DNA of 64,000 bases from Ascaphus truei (GCA_036426205.1 CM071571.1:111680559-111744558), one strand, 5' to 3'. Counted from the stretch's first letter, positions 50,100 through 62,009 are shown. The notes: a model not told the origin generated them from the sequence alone. Numbers and translations: made by a program.

Positions 50100-50560
50100 T
50101 ACCAGATTTATGGCCATATTCCTGGCCACAGATAGCTTTCCTGGGGCCCAGGACTACAGTTTCCACTGGGCCCCCAACCCCCCACACCCCACCACCCCAG
50201 TGTGTCGGCGGCCTTGCAAGACTCCCCCTCTCTCACATCTCCTCTCTCATCTCCCACCCAATTCGCTCTCCCACTCCCCACCCACTCCCAGTGTCGGCGG
50301 CCTTCTGAGACCCCCCCCCTCTATCTCTCCCACCCACTTATCTCTCCCCTCTCCCCACGCCTCTCCCATACACAGAATATGCCTCCTGTGCACATCACAC
50401 ACATCAACCCCCCTGCACATCACACACATCACGCACCACTGCAGATCACACACATGATACTCCCTTGCACATCACATCCATAATACTCCCTTTCACTTCA
50501 CCCCACCCCCCTTGACATCACACATGCACCTTCTGTGCCGCGCCATCAAGCCGCCTAACT
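50100..50560. repeat. C-rich low-complexity sequence
   Basis: CT-rich then ACATCACACAC-rich imperfect repeats (for example TGCACATCACACACATCA). Frames across it are artefacts. Confidence 0.8.
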
Positions 50561-50780
50561 TCCGGTGCAGGGGCGGGGCACATACAGGCCTCAACAACAG
50601 GAGAGAGAGGCCTGCCACAGGGTGCTGGGGGGAAATCTGGGGCCTGACAACGAGATGTAGAGCTGGCGACCCCGGGACAACCCTGAGGTCAGACAGAGAG
50701 AGGCCAGGCCCAACTACCAGTCCCTCGCAGCCTCCGGGCCCGGGATAATTGTTCCGGCTCTACGCCTCCAGTCGGTGGCC

Positions 50781-50878
50781 ATATTTACTAAGCAGTGGTA
50801 ACCTATGAAGAACCTTACTGCACATTCAATTCAATTACTTATCATGAGCTTCATGTCTTAGCATTGCTTAGTAAATAT
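50781..50878. mobile_element. Short inverted-repeat element
   Basis: TATTTACTAAGCAGTGGTAA at the left is mirrored by TTAGCATTGCTTAGTAAATA at the right. About 98 bp, non-coding. Confidence 0.6.
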
Positions 50879-50989
50879 ACTATTGAGGTGGAGTGAGGCG
50901 CCGGCAGCCTTACACGATCACCCAGCAGCCACCGTACTTCCCCCAGCAGCCGCTCTTCCCCCAGCAGCCCCGCACTGATTCCCCCCTCC

Positions 50990-51637
50990 CCAGCAGCCGC
51001 ACTTCCCCCAGCAGCCCCGCACCGACACCCCCCCCAGCAGCCCCGCACTGATCCCCTCCCATCAGCCCCACGATGCCCCCAGCAGCCCCGCACCGATCCC
51101 ACCCCAGCATCCCCACGATGCCCCCAGCAGCCATGACACCAGAGGTAGGGGGTTGGGGGGCTGTGTGGGTGCAGGTGCAGTGTGGTATGTGTGCTGGTGC
51201 AGTGTGGTGTGTGTGCTGGTGCAGTGTGGTGTGTGTGCTGGTGGTGTGTGGTGCGTGTGTGTAGTGTGTGTGCTGGTGGTTTGTTGTATGTGTACTGGTG
51301 CTGTGTGCGCAGTGTGTGTGCAAAAAAATTCCCCCCAGCAGCCCCGCACTGATCCATGCCCCCAGCAACCCCGCACCGATCCCCCCCAGCAGCCCCGCAC
51401 CGATCCCCCCATCAGCCCCACAATGCCTCCACCAGCCATGACACCAGGGGTAGGGGGGGGGGGGCTGTGTTGGTACTGTGTGCAGTGTGTGCTGGTGCTG
51501 TGTGTGCTGGTGCTGTGTGTGCTGGTGCTGTGTGTGCTGGTGTGGTGTGTGGTGTGTGTGCAAAAAACAAAATTAAATTTGGGGTCCACGCTCAAACCGC
51601 GTTATAGCGGATCATGCTATAACGGGGTTGAGCTGTA
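50990..51637. repeat. Duplicated C-rich/GTGCTG minisatellite block
   Basis: Two copies of one unit (about 51006-51330 and 51331-51570): CCCCAGCAGCCCCGCAC arrays, CAGCCATGACACCAG, a G run, then GTGTGCTGGTGCTGT repeats and GTGTGTGCAAAAAA. The block ends with CCGCGTTATAGCG and ATAACGGGGTTGAGCTGTAT, which looks like a DNA-transposon terminus. Confidence 0.75.
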
Positions 51638-53269
51638 TCTATAATCTTAAAAATGGCTTGAAAAAGGAGTTGAATCACTGCTTCATTTTTTGCGTGATAT
51701 GTAGGAAACGAATGTTAGATTTGCGGCACTTCAGATCAGGCCGTTTTTTTGAGCAAGTAAAGGGGAAATATAATGAAGCAGAGGGACAGACTTTGATTTA
51801 TCACATTACAATGTGTGCACTGGGCAACTCCTACTGATGTTAACCGAGTCACAAAATGGTATAGAGGTAAAATTGGAGCAGGATGAAAATGTCCCCATTC
51901 ATCAGATCCACTTGCTGTGTAACCAGCCTGCATGTTTGTTTGTTTTCTTTAGTTACTATGGCTCAGTAGACTTTTATCAATCTCTTGGTGGAAGTATGCC
52001 TTCAGGGATATCATTTAAGTCTCAGACCGCTGATGCTAAAGATTAGTAAGGTTTCCTTTAAACAAATGAGACTTAAATCAGCATGCACGTGACATCCCTA
52101 TACCTTTTATGCCAATATGTTGAGAATACAACATATTTTGATGCTTGAAACCCAATAATTTAATGTTTCTATGTAAAATCACAGCACATTTTATTTTTGA
52201 GATAAAAGCACTACGTTTTTAGTGCAAACCGGTGGACTTACATTAACCCGTATGTCCAAACAAATTACTTTGAAAATGAGAAACTCTCTTTCCTTGAAGA
52301 TATCAGGACAGCTGCATGTGTGGTAGCCTGAGAAATTCAAAGTAATCAGATCTAATTCAATGTTTGTTTTCTTTTCTCATTCTCTTTTATGGGAGGCTTG
52401 ATGAAGTTAGATCAAGGATGTCAGACATCTGGTTTGCAAAGTCGACTTAATCCCATTCTACATTTTACATGGGTCTGAATCCCAGATCTGGCAAACCAGG
52501 CAACACCAATGCAAGAATGATTTCCTTTGAAAGGGGTAAAATGTTACATGGCCTGAGCGGTCATTTCAAGTAATGCGTTAACTGCTCTAGTTTCAGCAAG
52601 GCAAATGTTCAAATGAATGCCACATGGTATAACTCACATGATTAGCTTTTATTTATGACCAAAGAAAAAAAAAAAACCCTTTTCAAATAAGTATAATGAA
52701 TAATTATCATATTAGCAGAATCAGTGCCCTTAAAAACAGTACTGTTGATATATCTACTGTACTTAAATACTTTCATCATGTTTGCAGCAGCTATCCCACA
52801 AAGAACAAAAATGTCTGTTACATATTTGTTTTTATCTTTTTTTCCTTTTCATTTTACTTTAGATATCACAACCTATAGTTTGTATATTCATAAGAAGGGA
52901 AGGTCCTTACTTCTTAGAATGGAATACAGTGTCTGCCATTTAATTTCTCAAAAAGCTAAACATAAATAAATGCAGTAATCTCTGACGGGCTACATTGTAG
53001 GAAAAAAGAGAAATACGTGTAGAATAATCTACCAAATTACCACTATTTAAAAGTGGACTCCTGCAGATATCTTAAAGTTGTTATAAAATAGATGAAGTAT
53101 AGACTAAATAAAATGTATATGTCTAATTTTTGTAAGAGTAAGTGCACCCTCCAAAAACACTACAAAGTGATGAGGGAGGAAAATGTCTATGGGCAACTGT
53201 TAAATTCTTTACGATCTATAGCATTCTGCACATACCCTCATATTTTCAGAGGAATTATGTAGGGATTAC

Positions 53270-53450
53270 AAGATTGTAAACTTTCGGGGACGTGGTCCTC
53301 ATTACCTTCTGTGTCTGTGTGCGCTCGTCTTTCCTTATTTGTATGTCAATCTGTTTATGTAGTTGGTGTCACTCTGTATCCCCCATTGTACCGCGCTGCT
53401 GAATATGTTGGCACTTTACAAATAAACTATATTAATAATAATATTGCAGT
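53270..53450 (+). mobile_element. CR1/L2-type 3' tail
   Basis: AGATTGTAAACTTTCGGGGA then ACCGCGCTGCTGAATATGTT and GGCACTTTACAAATAAACTA with a terminal ATAATAATA, the typical vertebrate CR1/SINE tail. It lies about 200 bp upstream of the TMTC1 exon. Confidence 0.7.
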
Positions 53451-53654
53451 CATTAAGAAATTGACTTTGGTAAGCAAATAAAATTGGATTTACTTTTATA
53501 GCATGTTTTTTTCCCTATTACATAGTGGATTTATATAAACCATTCAGCTAAATTGCAGTTTTATTCATTTTTGTTAAATTTAAGCATGTTTATCTTCAGT
53601 GCACCACCATCATATGTGTAATTCTGAAATAATTGTTCTTTGTTTTGATTTTAG

Positions 53655-54483
53655 GGGAAGAATGTTTCCTTCTTCTTCAGCATTGGTTTGCTCTCAGCCT
53701 GGGGTCTTGTGTTGCTGGGTGTTCGCTTTTACTGGATGGGCAACATGCCACCAAGTTTCTCTAACTCCGACAACCCAGCAGCAGACTGCGAAGTCTTACT
53801 CACACGTATGCTGACCTTTCTATACTTGCCAACCAAAAACCTGTGGCTGCTTTTTTGCCCTGACACCCTTAGCTTTGATTGGTCAATGGATGCTGTGCCT
53901 CTGATAAAAACTGTAATTGAATGGCGGAATATACACACTGCGGCCTTCTATTTTCTACTCATCCTCCTCGCCTACTCAAGTCTGAAGAGTTCTGGTACAA
54001 AGAAAGAATGCAATGGGAAAATGTTAATGAATGGCAAGCAGAATACTAATGGGCATAGCTGTCAATCGGATTTAGAATACAAGAACTCAGAGCAAAGACC
54101 TACTATTGTGTCAAAACTTGAAAATGGTGTAAAAAACCATGTTACCCACATATTTCAACTTCCTTCAACTGAGACCATTGTTGTTTTAGCTTTATCTTTT
54201 TTAATAGTGCCCTTTGTGCCCGCCAGTAATCTATTTTTTTATGTTGGCTTTGTTATTGCAGAGCGTGTACTATATATACCCAGTATGGGTTTCTGTTTAC
54301 TAATAACAGTGGGGGCCAGGGCCCTTTATATTAAAGCCCAAAAAAGCTTTCTCAAAAGCCTAATTTTCTATGCCACTGCTGCTTTAATTGTTTTTTATGG
54401 ACTCAAGACTGTTGTCAGAAACGGGGATTGGAAGAATGAAGAAATGCTTTATAGATCAGGAATAAAAGTAAATCCAGCAAAAG
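53655..54483 (+). CDS. TMTC1: TMTC1 internal exon (DUF1736 and last membrane segments)
   Basis: This 829-bp exon encodes about 276 residues of TMTC1, in phase with the exon ending at 5515. The acceptor is TTTTGATTTTAG at 53654. The donor is GCAAAG|GTAATA at 54483/54484, leaving one base of the next codon (phase 1). It begins GKNVSFFFSIGLLSAWGLVL and then carries the DUF1736 signature: SFSNSDNPAADCE, YLPTKNLWLLFCPDTLSFDW, and SMDAVPLIKTV. A low-complexity linker rich in Asn and Ser follows, then hydrophobic segments IVVLALSFLIVPFVPASNLF and RVLYIPSMGFCLLITVGARA. It ends NGDWKNEEMLYRSGIKVNPA, where the family passes into its TPR repeats; the TPR exons lie beyond this window. The frame is intact, so the gene looks functional. 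Sequence past 54483 in the same frame (to a stop at 54641) is intron read-through. Confidence 0.95.
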
Positions 54484-55179
54484 GTAATATATATATTTTT
54501 TCTATGCACAAAGACAATATATTTACAAATAACAACATAATTGCTTTAATGCGTTTGTGTGCATATATTTATAGGGAAATAATGTGCTCTGTTATACATG
54601 TATACAGTATATGTAGTGTGGTTCTATACTGTATAACATAACCTATCTAAATGTTAGCAAAAGTTTGCGAACTTGGTGGAATGATGTTTTTTCACGCAAC
54701 AAATTAGTGAAAACTGCAAAGTTTGTCCCAAACAATTAGCAGTGTTATATGACCCCAATGAGCCAGTTAAAGCTGCAGTTCAGTCTATATCCTGCATGTG
54801 TGTTTTTTTTAATAAATCAGTTCTGTAGTAAGAAATAATACTTTTAGCATTTTCTGTTTTTAAAAAAACAACTTTGAAAGACCAATTTTCTTGTATTCTA
54901 TTTTAACAAACATTTGCTAAGGCACTGCCCCTTCATGTCCTGTCACAAACCCAGGCACACCCCTTTGTCAGCACTGCCCTCCCTCTCTCTAAACGTGCAC
55001 TAGCATCTGGTCACATGATCTTCCTCATAGAGTACATTCAAGGAAGCTGGAGAAAAGGGATCAGCCATGCATAGCAGCTCGGATAGGCGATTTCAAACTT
55101 ATTACAGTGTTTATTCCATTCATTGCACGTGTATATAATGTAAAATTGTAATAATTCCATTTATAGCAAACGTGTATAT

Positions 55180-56199
55180 GTGAATATTATTTGGGCCACC
55201 AGCTGGGCCGGTAGCCCGCCAACATCACCGGTCCCTAACTGGTTAGTGAACAGCTTCACCCCAAACCCTAACAGTCAGGGAGCAGGGATCGCAAGTTCCT
55301 CAGACAGTGGCGACTCCATGCTAGGAGTTACATTCCTGCAGCTTGTGGAAGCGATAACTACGTCCGCCCAAGCCCAAAATTACAGGAAGCCGAAGGCGTT
55401 TTCAGGAATGGTTCCTGTCCCCGCCAGTGAGGAATGCATTGAGTCTTGGAAGGAACACACCCTCAAGGTGATCGATGAATGGCCCTGCTCTGAAACGGTC
55501 AGACGTCAGAGAATCCTGGAAAGCCTCCGACCCCCAGCAGCCACCATGGTCAGTGCACAGCGCGACCAAGACCCTGATCTCTCTGCTCATCAGATAGTAG
55601 ACTTGTTAGTCCGGATCTATGGCAAAGATGAGGAGGAGAGTGAGCTGTGGTTCAAATATTACGGTCTGCGACAGAAGGAGAAGGAAGATCTGTCAGACTT
55701 CCTTCAACGAATCCAGCTGGTCCTGTGGAAATTGCGAACTTGCGGCCTCATCCTAGCTTCAGAGATGGACGAATACCGGCGCAAGCAGTTCCTCCGAGGG
55801 GCCATTCCCACTCATCACATAGTGATCATGACCAGGTGCTCACTAATGGAGGGGCCTCCCCCTACCTTTATGGACATTTTGGGGATCGTCAAAGGGCATG
55901 AAGCCTATACCAAGCTGCATACAGGCACCAAGGTCAAAGATCCCCCTGTGAGTGACATCCCGGGAGTCTCCGCTCGCCGGATCAAGAAACCTGTCAAAGA
56001 GGAAGAGGAGCCACCCAAGTCGCCCTCAACGAAAGGCCGGACTTCGGGGAGATCCTCTCCCACTTACCCAAGACGATGGGATCCTACAGATATTGTCTGC
56101 TATGGCTGTGGACAGAAAGGCCATTTCTCCAGAGAGTGCCCTGATGGAGTCACCCAAGAAAAGAACCGCCCAGTAAAGGAAGCCCGGCTAGGTCCATGA
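55180..56199 (+). pseudogene. Ty3/gypsy Gag, PNMA-like, with zinc knuckle
   Basis: An open frame of 339 codons encodes the structural Gag. Residues of about 65-250 (KPKAFSGMVPVPASEECIES, then WKEHTLKVIDEWPCSETVRR and RILESLRPPAA) resemble the capsid of PNMA/ZCCHC12-type Gag, the group from which those mammalian genes were domesticated. A CX2CX4HX4C knuckle, CYGCGQKGHFSREC, lies near residue 307. The frame is intact, but it belongs to an element with a deleted polymerase and no visible 5' LTR, so I treat it as non-functional. The ATG at 55180 is only a candidate start. Its TGA stop overlaps the ATG of the next frame (ATGA). Confidence 0.85.
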
Positions 56200-56888
56200 T
56201 CTGTCGGATACAGACCACAGAAGCCAAGACATCCGAGGCCACCCCTGCGCCACCCGAAGCTCCTACTGACCTAAGCCCAGACGATGGAATTCCGTCCGGA
56301 GATGGATACTGTCAGGTAGGCCCCTCTGCAATCGTGCGTGTGGTAGTAGAAGGAGTCTATGCTTCTGCGTTACTGGACACCGGGTCCCAAGTGACCATAA
56401 TCTACCGACCATTCTACGATCAACACCTTAAGCACTGTCTCCTGCGGTCGGCGGAACATATGAAGGTGAGGGGGTTGAGCAATGAAGATTACCCCATCGA
56501 TGGGGTTGTGAGAATTCAACTGGAGATACTTCAATTGAATACCGACAAGAAACATCCCATGCATGTGGAGGCAATGGTATGCCCAAAGCCTCAAGGACAG
56601 TGTCAGTACCCGGTCATTTTGGGAACAAATACGGATATAGTGCGAGCCGTAATCAGAGCCTACCTGAAAGAGACCAATGAATTGCCAATGTCCAATCCAC
56701 TCCTGGACCCTGTACTGAGAGAGGAGTGCAACAGAGTATATGTTTTAGAGCGTCACGGAGACCTCTACAATCGTCAACGCGGACTGACGACCATTTTACC
56801 AGGGGGAGTGCAACGCATGGCCGTCTGGTGCTGTTATCCGAATCGAGATGAGACCGATCATCTGTTCTCTCTGGAGAAAGTCCCCTGA
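56196..56888 (+). pseudogene. Ty3/gypsy protease region of Pol
   Basis: The frame lies -1 relative to Gag and overlaps it by four bases. An aspartic protease active site (SALLDTGSQVTIIY) lies at about residues 57-70, preceded by VVVEGVY. Downstream, QYPVILGTNTDIVR is the ILG block of retroviral-type proteases. The frame stops at 56888, and Pol continues in another frame from about 56926, so a frameshift separates protease and reverse transcriptase. Confidence 0.85.
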
Positions 56889-56925
56889 GGAAGAAACCCA
56901 GAGAGGGTAAAGGGTAATACCCGAA

Positions 56926-57495
56926 GTGAGAGAGTGGACGACCAGAATTCCTCGACGAACCTACGTGTATGTTCAAAATATCTCTCCATTTCCGATGGAC
57001 ATTGATGTAGGACAAAATCTGGGCAGCATATATCCCGTCAGCCCGGTAGAAATAGTGCCCCAGGTGAACGCCGCTGCAGTGGGTGAGCAGTTAGTCAATC
57101 TGGACTTCAACTTCGGAGACTCGACGCTGCCAACTGAGTGGAAGGATCGACTGACGGTCAAGCTGAATGAGAGAAGGACGGTATTTTCCACCAGCGAGAT
57201 GGATGTGGGCCGCAATCTCAGCACCCAACACACCATTAGGTTGAGTGACGCCACTCCGTTCCGTGAACGCTCTCGTCACAACGCTCCCAGGGATGTGGAC
57301 GATGTAAGGAACGTCCTGAAGGAAATGGAGACCGCTGGGATATTGACGGAGTCTCGGAGTCCTTATGCATCACCCATAGTGGTGGTAAGGAAGAAGAATG
57401 GATCTGTAAGATTGTGCGTCGATTATCGAACTCTGAATAATCGTACGGTGCCCGATCAATACAACCTTCCTGAACTTGAAGAAAAGCCTGACTGA
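56926..57495 (+). pseudogene. Ty3/gypsy reverse transcriptase, N-terminal part only
   Basis: Residues near the end of this frame read DVRNVLKEMETAGILTESRS, PYASPIVVVRKKNGSVRLCV and DYRTLNNRTVPDQYNLPELE, the fingers of a gypsy reverse transcriptase. Immediately after, the sequence jumps to RNase H (KKSLTEAPVLAYAD). The palm with the catalytic YxDD and the thumb are missing, a deletion of roughly 200 or more residues compared with family length. Inactive. Confidence 0.85.
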
Positions 57496-57963
57496 AGCAC
57501 CAGTGCTTGCGTATGCTGATCCAGAACAACCATACGTTCTGCATGTGAATGCCAGTCTCAATGGACTGGGCGCTGTCCTGCATCAGAAGCACCCCGAGGG
57601 TCTTCGGCCTGTAGCCTACATCAGCCGCAGTCTGACACCCAGTGAACAGAAATACCCTGTACACAAGCTAGAGTTCCTGGCTCCCAAATGGGCGATCACA
57701 GAGAAACTTCATGATTACCTCTATGGGTGTTACGTTGTAGGAACGAGGATAACAATCCCCTCACGTACATAAATACTTCCGCCAAGATGGATCAGCAGGG
57801 CACCGATGCTGCAACCCTATGTAACTACAGATTCTCTCTGAAGTACAAGCCGGGGCCTTTGAACATTGGAGCTGACCCTCTATCACGACGACCAGGATTA
57901 AGTGCTACTCCCGATGATGATGAATGGGAAAGATCCTTGGCCTGGGATGCGAGCAATGTGTAG
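57476..57963 (+). pseudogene. Ty3/gypsy RNase H (frameshifted)
   Basis: A first part (57476 to about 57735) reads EQPYVLHVNASLNGLGAVLH and RPVAYISRSLTPSEQKYPVH. After a frame change, NNPLTYINTSAKMDQQGTD and YKPGPLNIGADPLSRRP complete the domain. The normal Asp of VDAS is Asn here (HVNAS). Confidence 0.8.
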
Positions 57964-58050
57964 CCTAGCCGCCGTCATCAATGATCAAGTGGCCTTCTCC
58001 AACTACGAGTTTGCAGATTCGTTAGGATGCCAGTCCGCAGCTATCTCCCC

Positions 58051-59277
58051 GCCGCTTACTGCGATCCCAAGGGAATTAACATCACCCATGACAAAGTCAT
58101 AAAATGGAAAGACTTAGTGGACTATCAAATAAGAGATCCGGTAATCGGCATAATTCGGCGAGCTGTGCAAAGAAAGAATCCAGCTCTACTGAAGAGTGCT
58201 CCCAGAGACCTGATCGCGTTGCTAATGCGTGAGGTGGACAAGTTCGAGATAGACAATTGCTTGCTCTAAAGGGTAGTCCCATATCACAATCACCCTGATA
58301 GGCGACAACTGGTTCTACCCCAAAACTTGAGATATATGGTGTTAAAGTCTCTACATGATGAACAAGGGCACCTCGGTGTAGAGAAGACTTTTGGGTTAGT
58401 CCGAGACCGGTTCTTCTGGCCCAAGATGCGGGAAGCGGTGGAACAGCACTGCCGCCGTTGTTCCCGGTGTGTCCAACGCAAGACGTTGCCTACCAGAGCA
58501 GCACCCATGGCCCATCTCAAGAGTTCTGGTCCAATGGACCTGGTGTGTATGGACTTTTTGTGTATTGAACCCGATACCCGAGGAATCTGTAATGTACTGG
58601 TCATCACGGACCATTACACCCGGTATGCTCAGGCCTTCCCCACAAAAGACCAAAAGGCCATCACAGTTGCAAAAATACTATGGGAGAAGTTCTTCGTTCA
58701 TTACGGTCTTCCAAACCGACTACACTCCGACCAAGGGCGAGATTTTGAGAGCACTCTGATCCGAGAATTACTCAAAATGCTGAACATCGCCAAATCCCGG
58801 ACGACTCCGTACCACCCCGAAGGAGATGCTTTGCCTGAACGATTCAACAGATCCTTGTTGGACATGCTCGGAACCCTGAAGGGTGCGCAGAAAACGGAAT
58901 GGAGTCGACACGTAGAAGCGTTGGTAGATGCGTACAATTGTACTCGCCATGAATCCACTGGATTCTCCCCATACTTTCTCATGTTTGGGCGGGAAGCAAG
59001 ACTCCCAGTAGATGTGCGTCTTCGAGTATCAACGGATGGGATACACAATGCTACCCATTTCAAGTATGTGCAAAGGCTAAAGGACAGTTTGCAGCAAGCA
59101 TATCAACAGGCTGAGGAGTCTACAGCTAAACTGAATGCTGGCAATAAGAGACGCTATGACAATAAAGTAAAGTATCGGGAGCTACGTCCTGGGGTCGTTG
59201 TGTTGCTTCGTAATCTGGGAGTCCCCGGAAAACATAAACTGGCGGACCGGTGGAGAGACGGTGTATACGGTGTATAA
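58051..59277 (+). pseudogene. Ty3/gypsy integrase
   Basis: The integrase inserts element cDNA into the genome. An in-frame TAA at 58267 interrupts it. Beyond that the zinc-binding part (HDEQGH and CRRCSRC) and the DDE core are continuous: CMDFL, HSDQGRDF and PYHPEGDALPERFNRSL carry the three acidic residues. The C-terminal GPY/F-like module begins LADRWRDGVYGV and meets a second in-frame stop at 59277; the same frame continues from 59290. Confidence 0.85.
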
Positions 59278-59289
59278 GTAGAGTCACAG

Positions 59290-59880
59290 ATGCCCGGCCT
59301 CCCGGTCTATCACATCAAAGACACTGACGGCCAGGTAAAGGTTTGGCATCGTAACCACCTTCTCCCCATTCCACAAGTAGGAGACGAAGAAGCAGAGATA
59401 CTAGCCACACCGCTCAACGGTGAGTCCGACTTAGCAGAGATGGGTCAAGAGACAGTAAATAACGAAATCCACTCTGAAACTCCTGAAGACCCTATGGAAG
59501 GACCCTCTCAAAGGGACTATTCCACAGAAGGGGCATCTCCCGGAGGAGCTACGGGTAAAGGGCCCTGTAGGCCAACGCCTACTAAGGTGGCACCAACAGG
59601 CCAGCCTTTGGATCCACAGAGCCCGTGCTTTGTGCCTAACAGAGACTGTTCAGAGACATTTCTCCCCTCAAGGGAAGAGGGTGAGCCTCAGGACTGTACT
59701 TATTACTCCCCAGAGGGAGTTGCTGAAGAACAGCTCCGTAGGAGCCAAAGAGTCAGGTACCCTCCAAATCGGGTAACCTATGATCAAATTGGGGCACCCC
59801 ATTATGAGGCTCAGCAGTGGTCTCGCAGCAGAATACAGTCTGTCATTGTGATGTTCACTGAGACGTGCAATCTGATCTAG
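59290..59880 (+). pseudogene. Ty3/gypsy Pol C-terminal extension
   Basis: In frame with the integrase after one stop. GLPVYHIKDTDGQVKVWHRN and HLLPIP close the GPY/F module; a Glu/Pro/Ser-rich tail follows, ending LRRSQRVRYPPNRVTYDQ, the usual end of vertebrate gypsy Pol. No env frame follows. Confidence 0.75.
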
Positions 59881-60022
59881 AGATGATAAGTTTAGAGCGC
59901 ATTGATTGTTACATTTTTAGTATATAACGATGTTGTGCAATTTTCATTATATAACTTTTGTACATAGTTATAATGAGTTGTGTCCCAAGCGAGGACGTTG
60001 GGGTTTTTTACCCGGGGGAGGA

Positions 60023-60750
60023 TGTAGCCAGGTCCCCCCTGCCTGCCAAGCTCCCCCCTCACCTTCCTGGCGATCGCGGGTGCCGCCGAGCCCAATGGCG
60101 GTCCCGTCGGCCGATCGGAAGAGTGGGGGCGGTCAGAGTCCTGCTCGGGGGTTGCCGGGGACGCGTGCGGCCGATTGTCAGGGCCGCGATCGCGTCATTA
60201 GGGCTCCCGGCGCTCCCGAAGCAGGGCGGCGAGGGCGCCGCCAGCTTCTAAGTATTAGCACATGCGCAGTGCAGATTTTGGTGCGGTGACCGGCCAGGGA
60301 CATTGCGCATGCGCAGTGATGGCGCGCGAACCCTAGCCTACCAGGGACAGGCTCTTGGAAGGGACTACAAGTCCCATGAGCCTCAGCTGTGCCCCACGTG
60401 ATGCCAGGGAGCCAATAGGGCTGAAGTATTGCCCGGCAGGCAAGAAAAGATACATTTCGCGGGTTTGCAGCTACGCAGTTAGTCAGGACCAGGACAAGCT
60501 AGGGGAAGGAGGTGAGTCCAGGGGTGAGTGACCCACTGCATTAGGCCAGCAGTCCCCTAGGTCCCAGTTAGGTCCTGAGCCACTGTGTAGCTTGCACCAC
60601 GAGATTGTGTTATATGTATGTACCCCAGGTTCCCCGTGGCGGAAGCTCAGCCCTCCTGTGAACCAACAGGTAACGGACCACACCTGGTAACATATAGGTT
60701 CCCCCTCACATACACTCTATATGCGATTGGGTGGGGGAATACCCGTTACA
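60023..60750 (+). mobile_element. 3' LTR of the Ty3/gypsy element
   Basis: A purine tract (GGGGGAGGA) at 60014-60022 abuts TGTAGCCAGG, and the block ends GGGGGAATACCCGTTACA, giving TG...CA ends and a 728-bp LTR. No copy of this LTR precedes Gag, so the element is 5' truncated. The 59881-60022 spacer is 3' untranslated. Confidence 0.75.
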
Positions 60751-60764
60751 TATATATAAATAAA

Positions 60765-60820
60765 TTATATTATATATATATATTATATATATATATATAT
60801 ATATAATATATATATATATA

Positions 60821-60854
<34 letters not shown>

Positions 60855-60856
60855 AT
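60765..60856. repeat. (TA)n microsatellite
   Basis: Almost pure AT dinucleotides of about 90 bp next to the LTR end. Confidence 0.95.
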
Positions 60857-61013
60857 CCACAAGAAGATGCCGGCACTCCACTTGCAAGTAGAAAAAAATA
60901 GGGTGCTTGTCCCATAAAGCAAATAAACCATACGATACCATTTAAAGCACGAGATCAGGAGACAGCAACTTGGTAAGTTTGCTCCAAGTTTTTGTATTGA
61001 AAAAGACACATAA

Positions 61014-61054
61014 ACCGACATTTCGGTCCCCCAGTGGGACCTTTCTTAAGGTGG
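61014..61054 (-). ncRNA. Hammerhead-like fold H6 (degenerate core)
   Basis: Minus strand: CUUAAGAA in place of CUGANGAA, A, stem II GGUCCC/GGGACC, GAA, stem III AUGU (self-complementary with G-U), C, GGU. Stem II is perfect but G5 of the core is U and stem I has only one pair, so activity is not expected. Confidence 0.4.
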
Positions 61055-62009
61055 TGCAATGAATGCAATGCAGAGTACATATATATATATATATATAGCC
61101 CAAAATGCCAGTGCTGCTGAAAAACACCAATCACAGAAAATTAGCATCACCTGCCTGTGTGCCCTACAAGCAACCTATCACAGGGAGAACGGTGGCCATC
61201 TTGAATATATTAAACTGGTAAGTAGTACTAATGTATTAATGAGCATGCGCATAGTTAATGACCCATGTGAATTAACTGTTCGCGCGAACAGGCTGATGGG
61301 CAGAATGGCTGGCAGGGAAGCAATTACCGTGGAACACCTAATGTGCTCACCAAAATAGTGCAGAGAATCGTGTAGGGATAAAAAATATATATATAAGGAT
61401 GACGTGGCTGTATGGAATTACTTGTGCGCTGAATCCATCAAGTATTGGGCATGCAATAGCTAACAGTGTGTAAAACAAATTGCAATATGTATCAGTAAAG
61501 CCCACAAACACAGCTCCAAAGGTCTTAATTGGGGATAGTGCACACCATATAAATAATGGCACAATTTGATACATTTAGAACCAATGGTGTGTATAAATAA
61601 GTGATATGGGGCACAAATAATGCAGTGTCACTACACATATAGTAAGGCATTGCCCAAAAGATATTCTGAAATAGTCTAAAAGCATGAGTCCAGAGTTGCT
61701 GTTGAAGATTAAGAGTGTAGCAAATAGACATAATGGTAATCAACCACTGACAAAACAAAATGATATGCCTATGCCGATTGTCAAGATCAGATAGGTGCAA
61801 GTAAGAATAAATTGCATATTAGCAGTTGTACATATCAGACCTAATAAAGCCCAGAGAGTGCATTGGTCTGTTAAGGTGCAGATAGTGGCCAATGTCACAC
61901 AGCACCCAATAAAAGTCTGCCAGGTAAAACATCCATCGAAGGAATGTGCTTAGTCTGCTGTGGTAAAGATTCCTAGTATCAGCGGGCCAATCTTGGGACA
62001 GGTATTCCT

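Larger units (their letters stand above)
5516..53654 (+). other. TMTC1 large intron, about 48.1 kb
   Basis: The sequence between the GTGAG donor at 5516 and the TTTTAG acceptor at 53654 is non-coding for the host gene; the flanking exons join in phase 0. Most of it is transposon-derived and is listed separately. Stretches where I recognise nothing beyond AT-rich or simple sequence include 5520-6240, 12120-13800, 14540-15950, 17100-19500, 20200-21290, 34290-34640, 35720-37480, 39570-40480 and 51640-53270. Open frames within it are short and lack family motifs, apart from the transposon remnants described. Confidence 0.85.

Noticed and set aside
50851..51644. Frames of 160-217 residues rich in His/Thr/Pro or Cys/Val
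   Set aside because: They are translations of a duplicated minisatellite, in several frames at once.
54484..54641. Extension of the TMTC1 frame past 54483
   Set aside because: A consensus-like GTAATA donor sits exactly where the family passes to its next exon, and the extension is AT-rich nonsense.
54640..55179. A 5' LTR for the gypsy element
   Set aside because: No sequence resembling TGTAGCCAGG...CCCGTTACA occurs upstream of Gag; the element appears 5' truncated.
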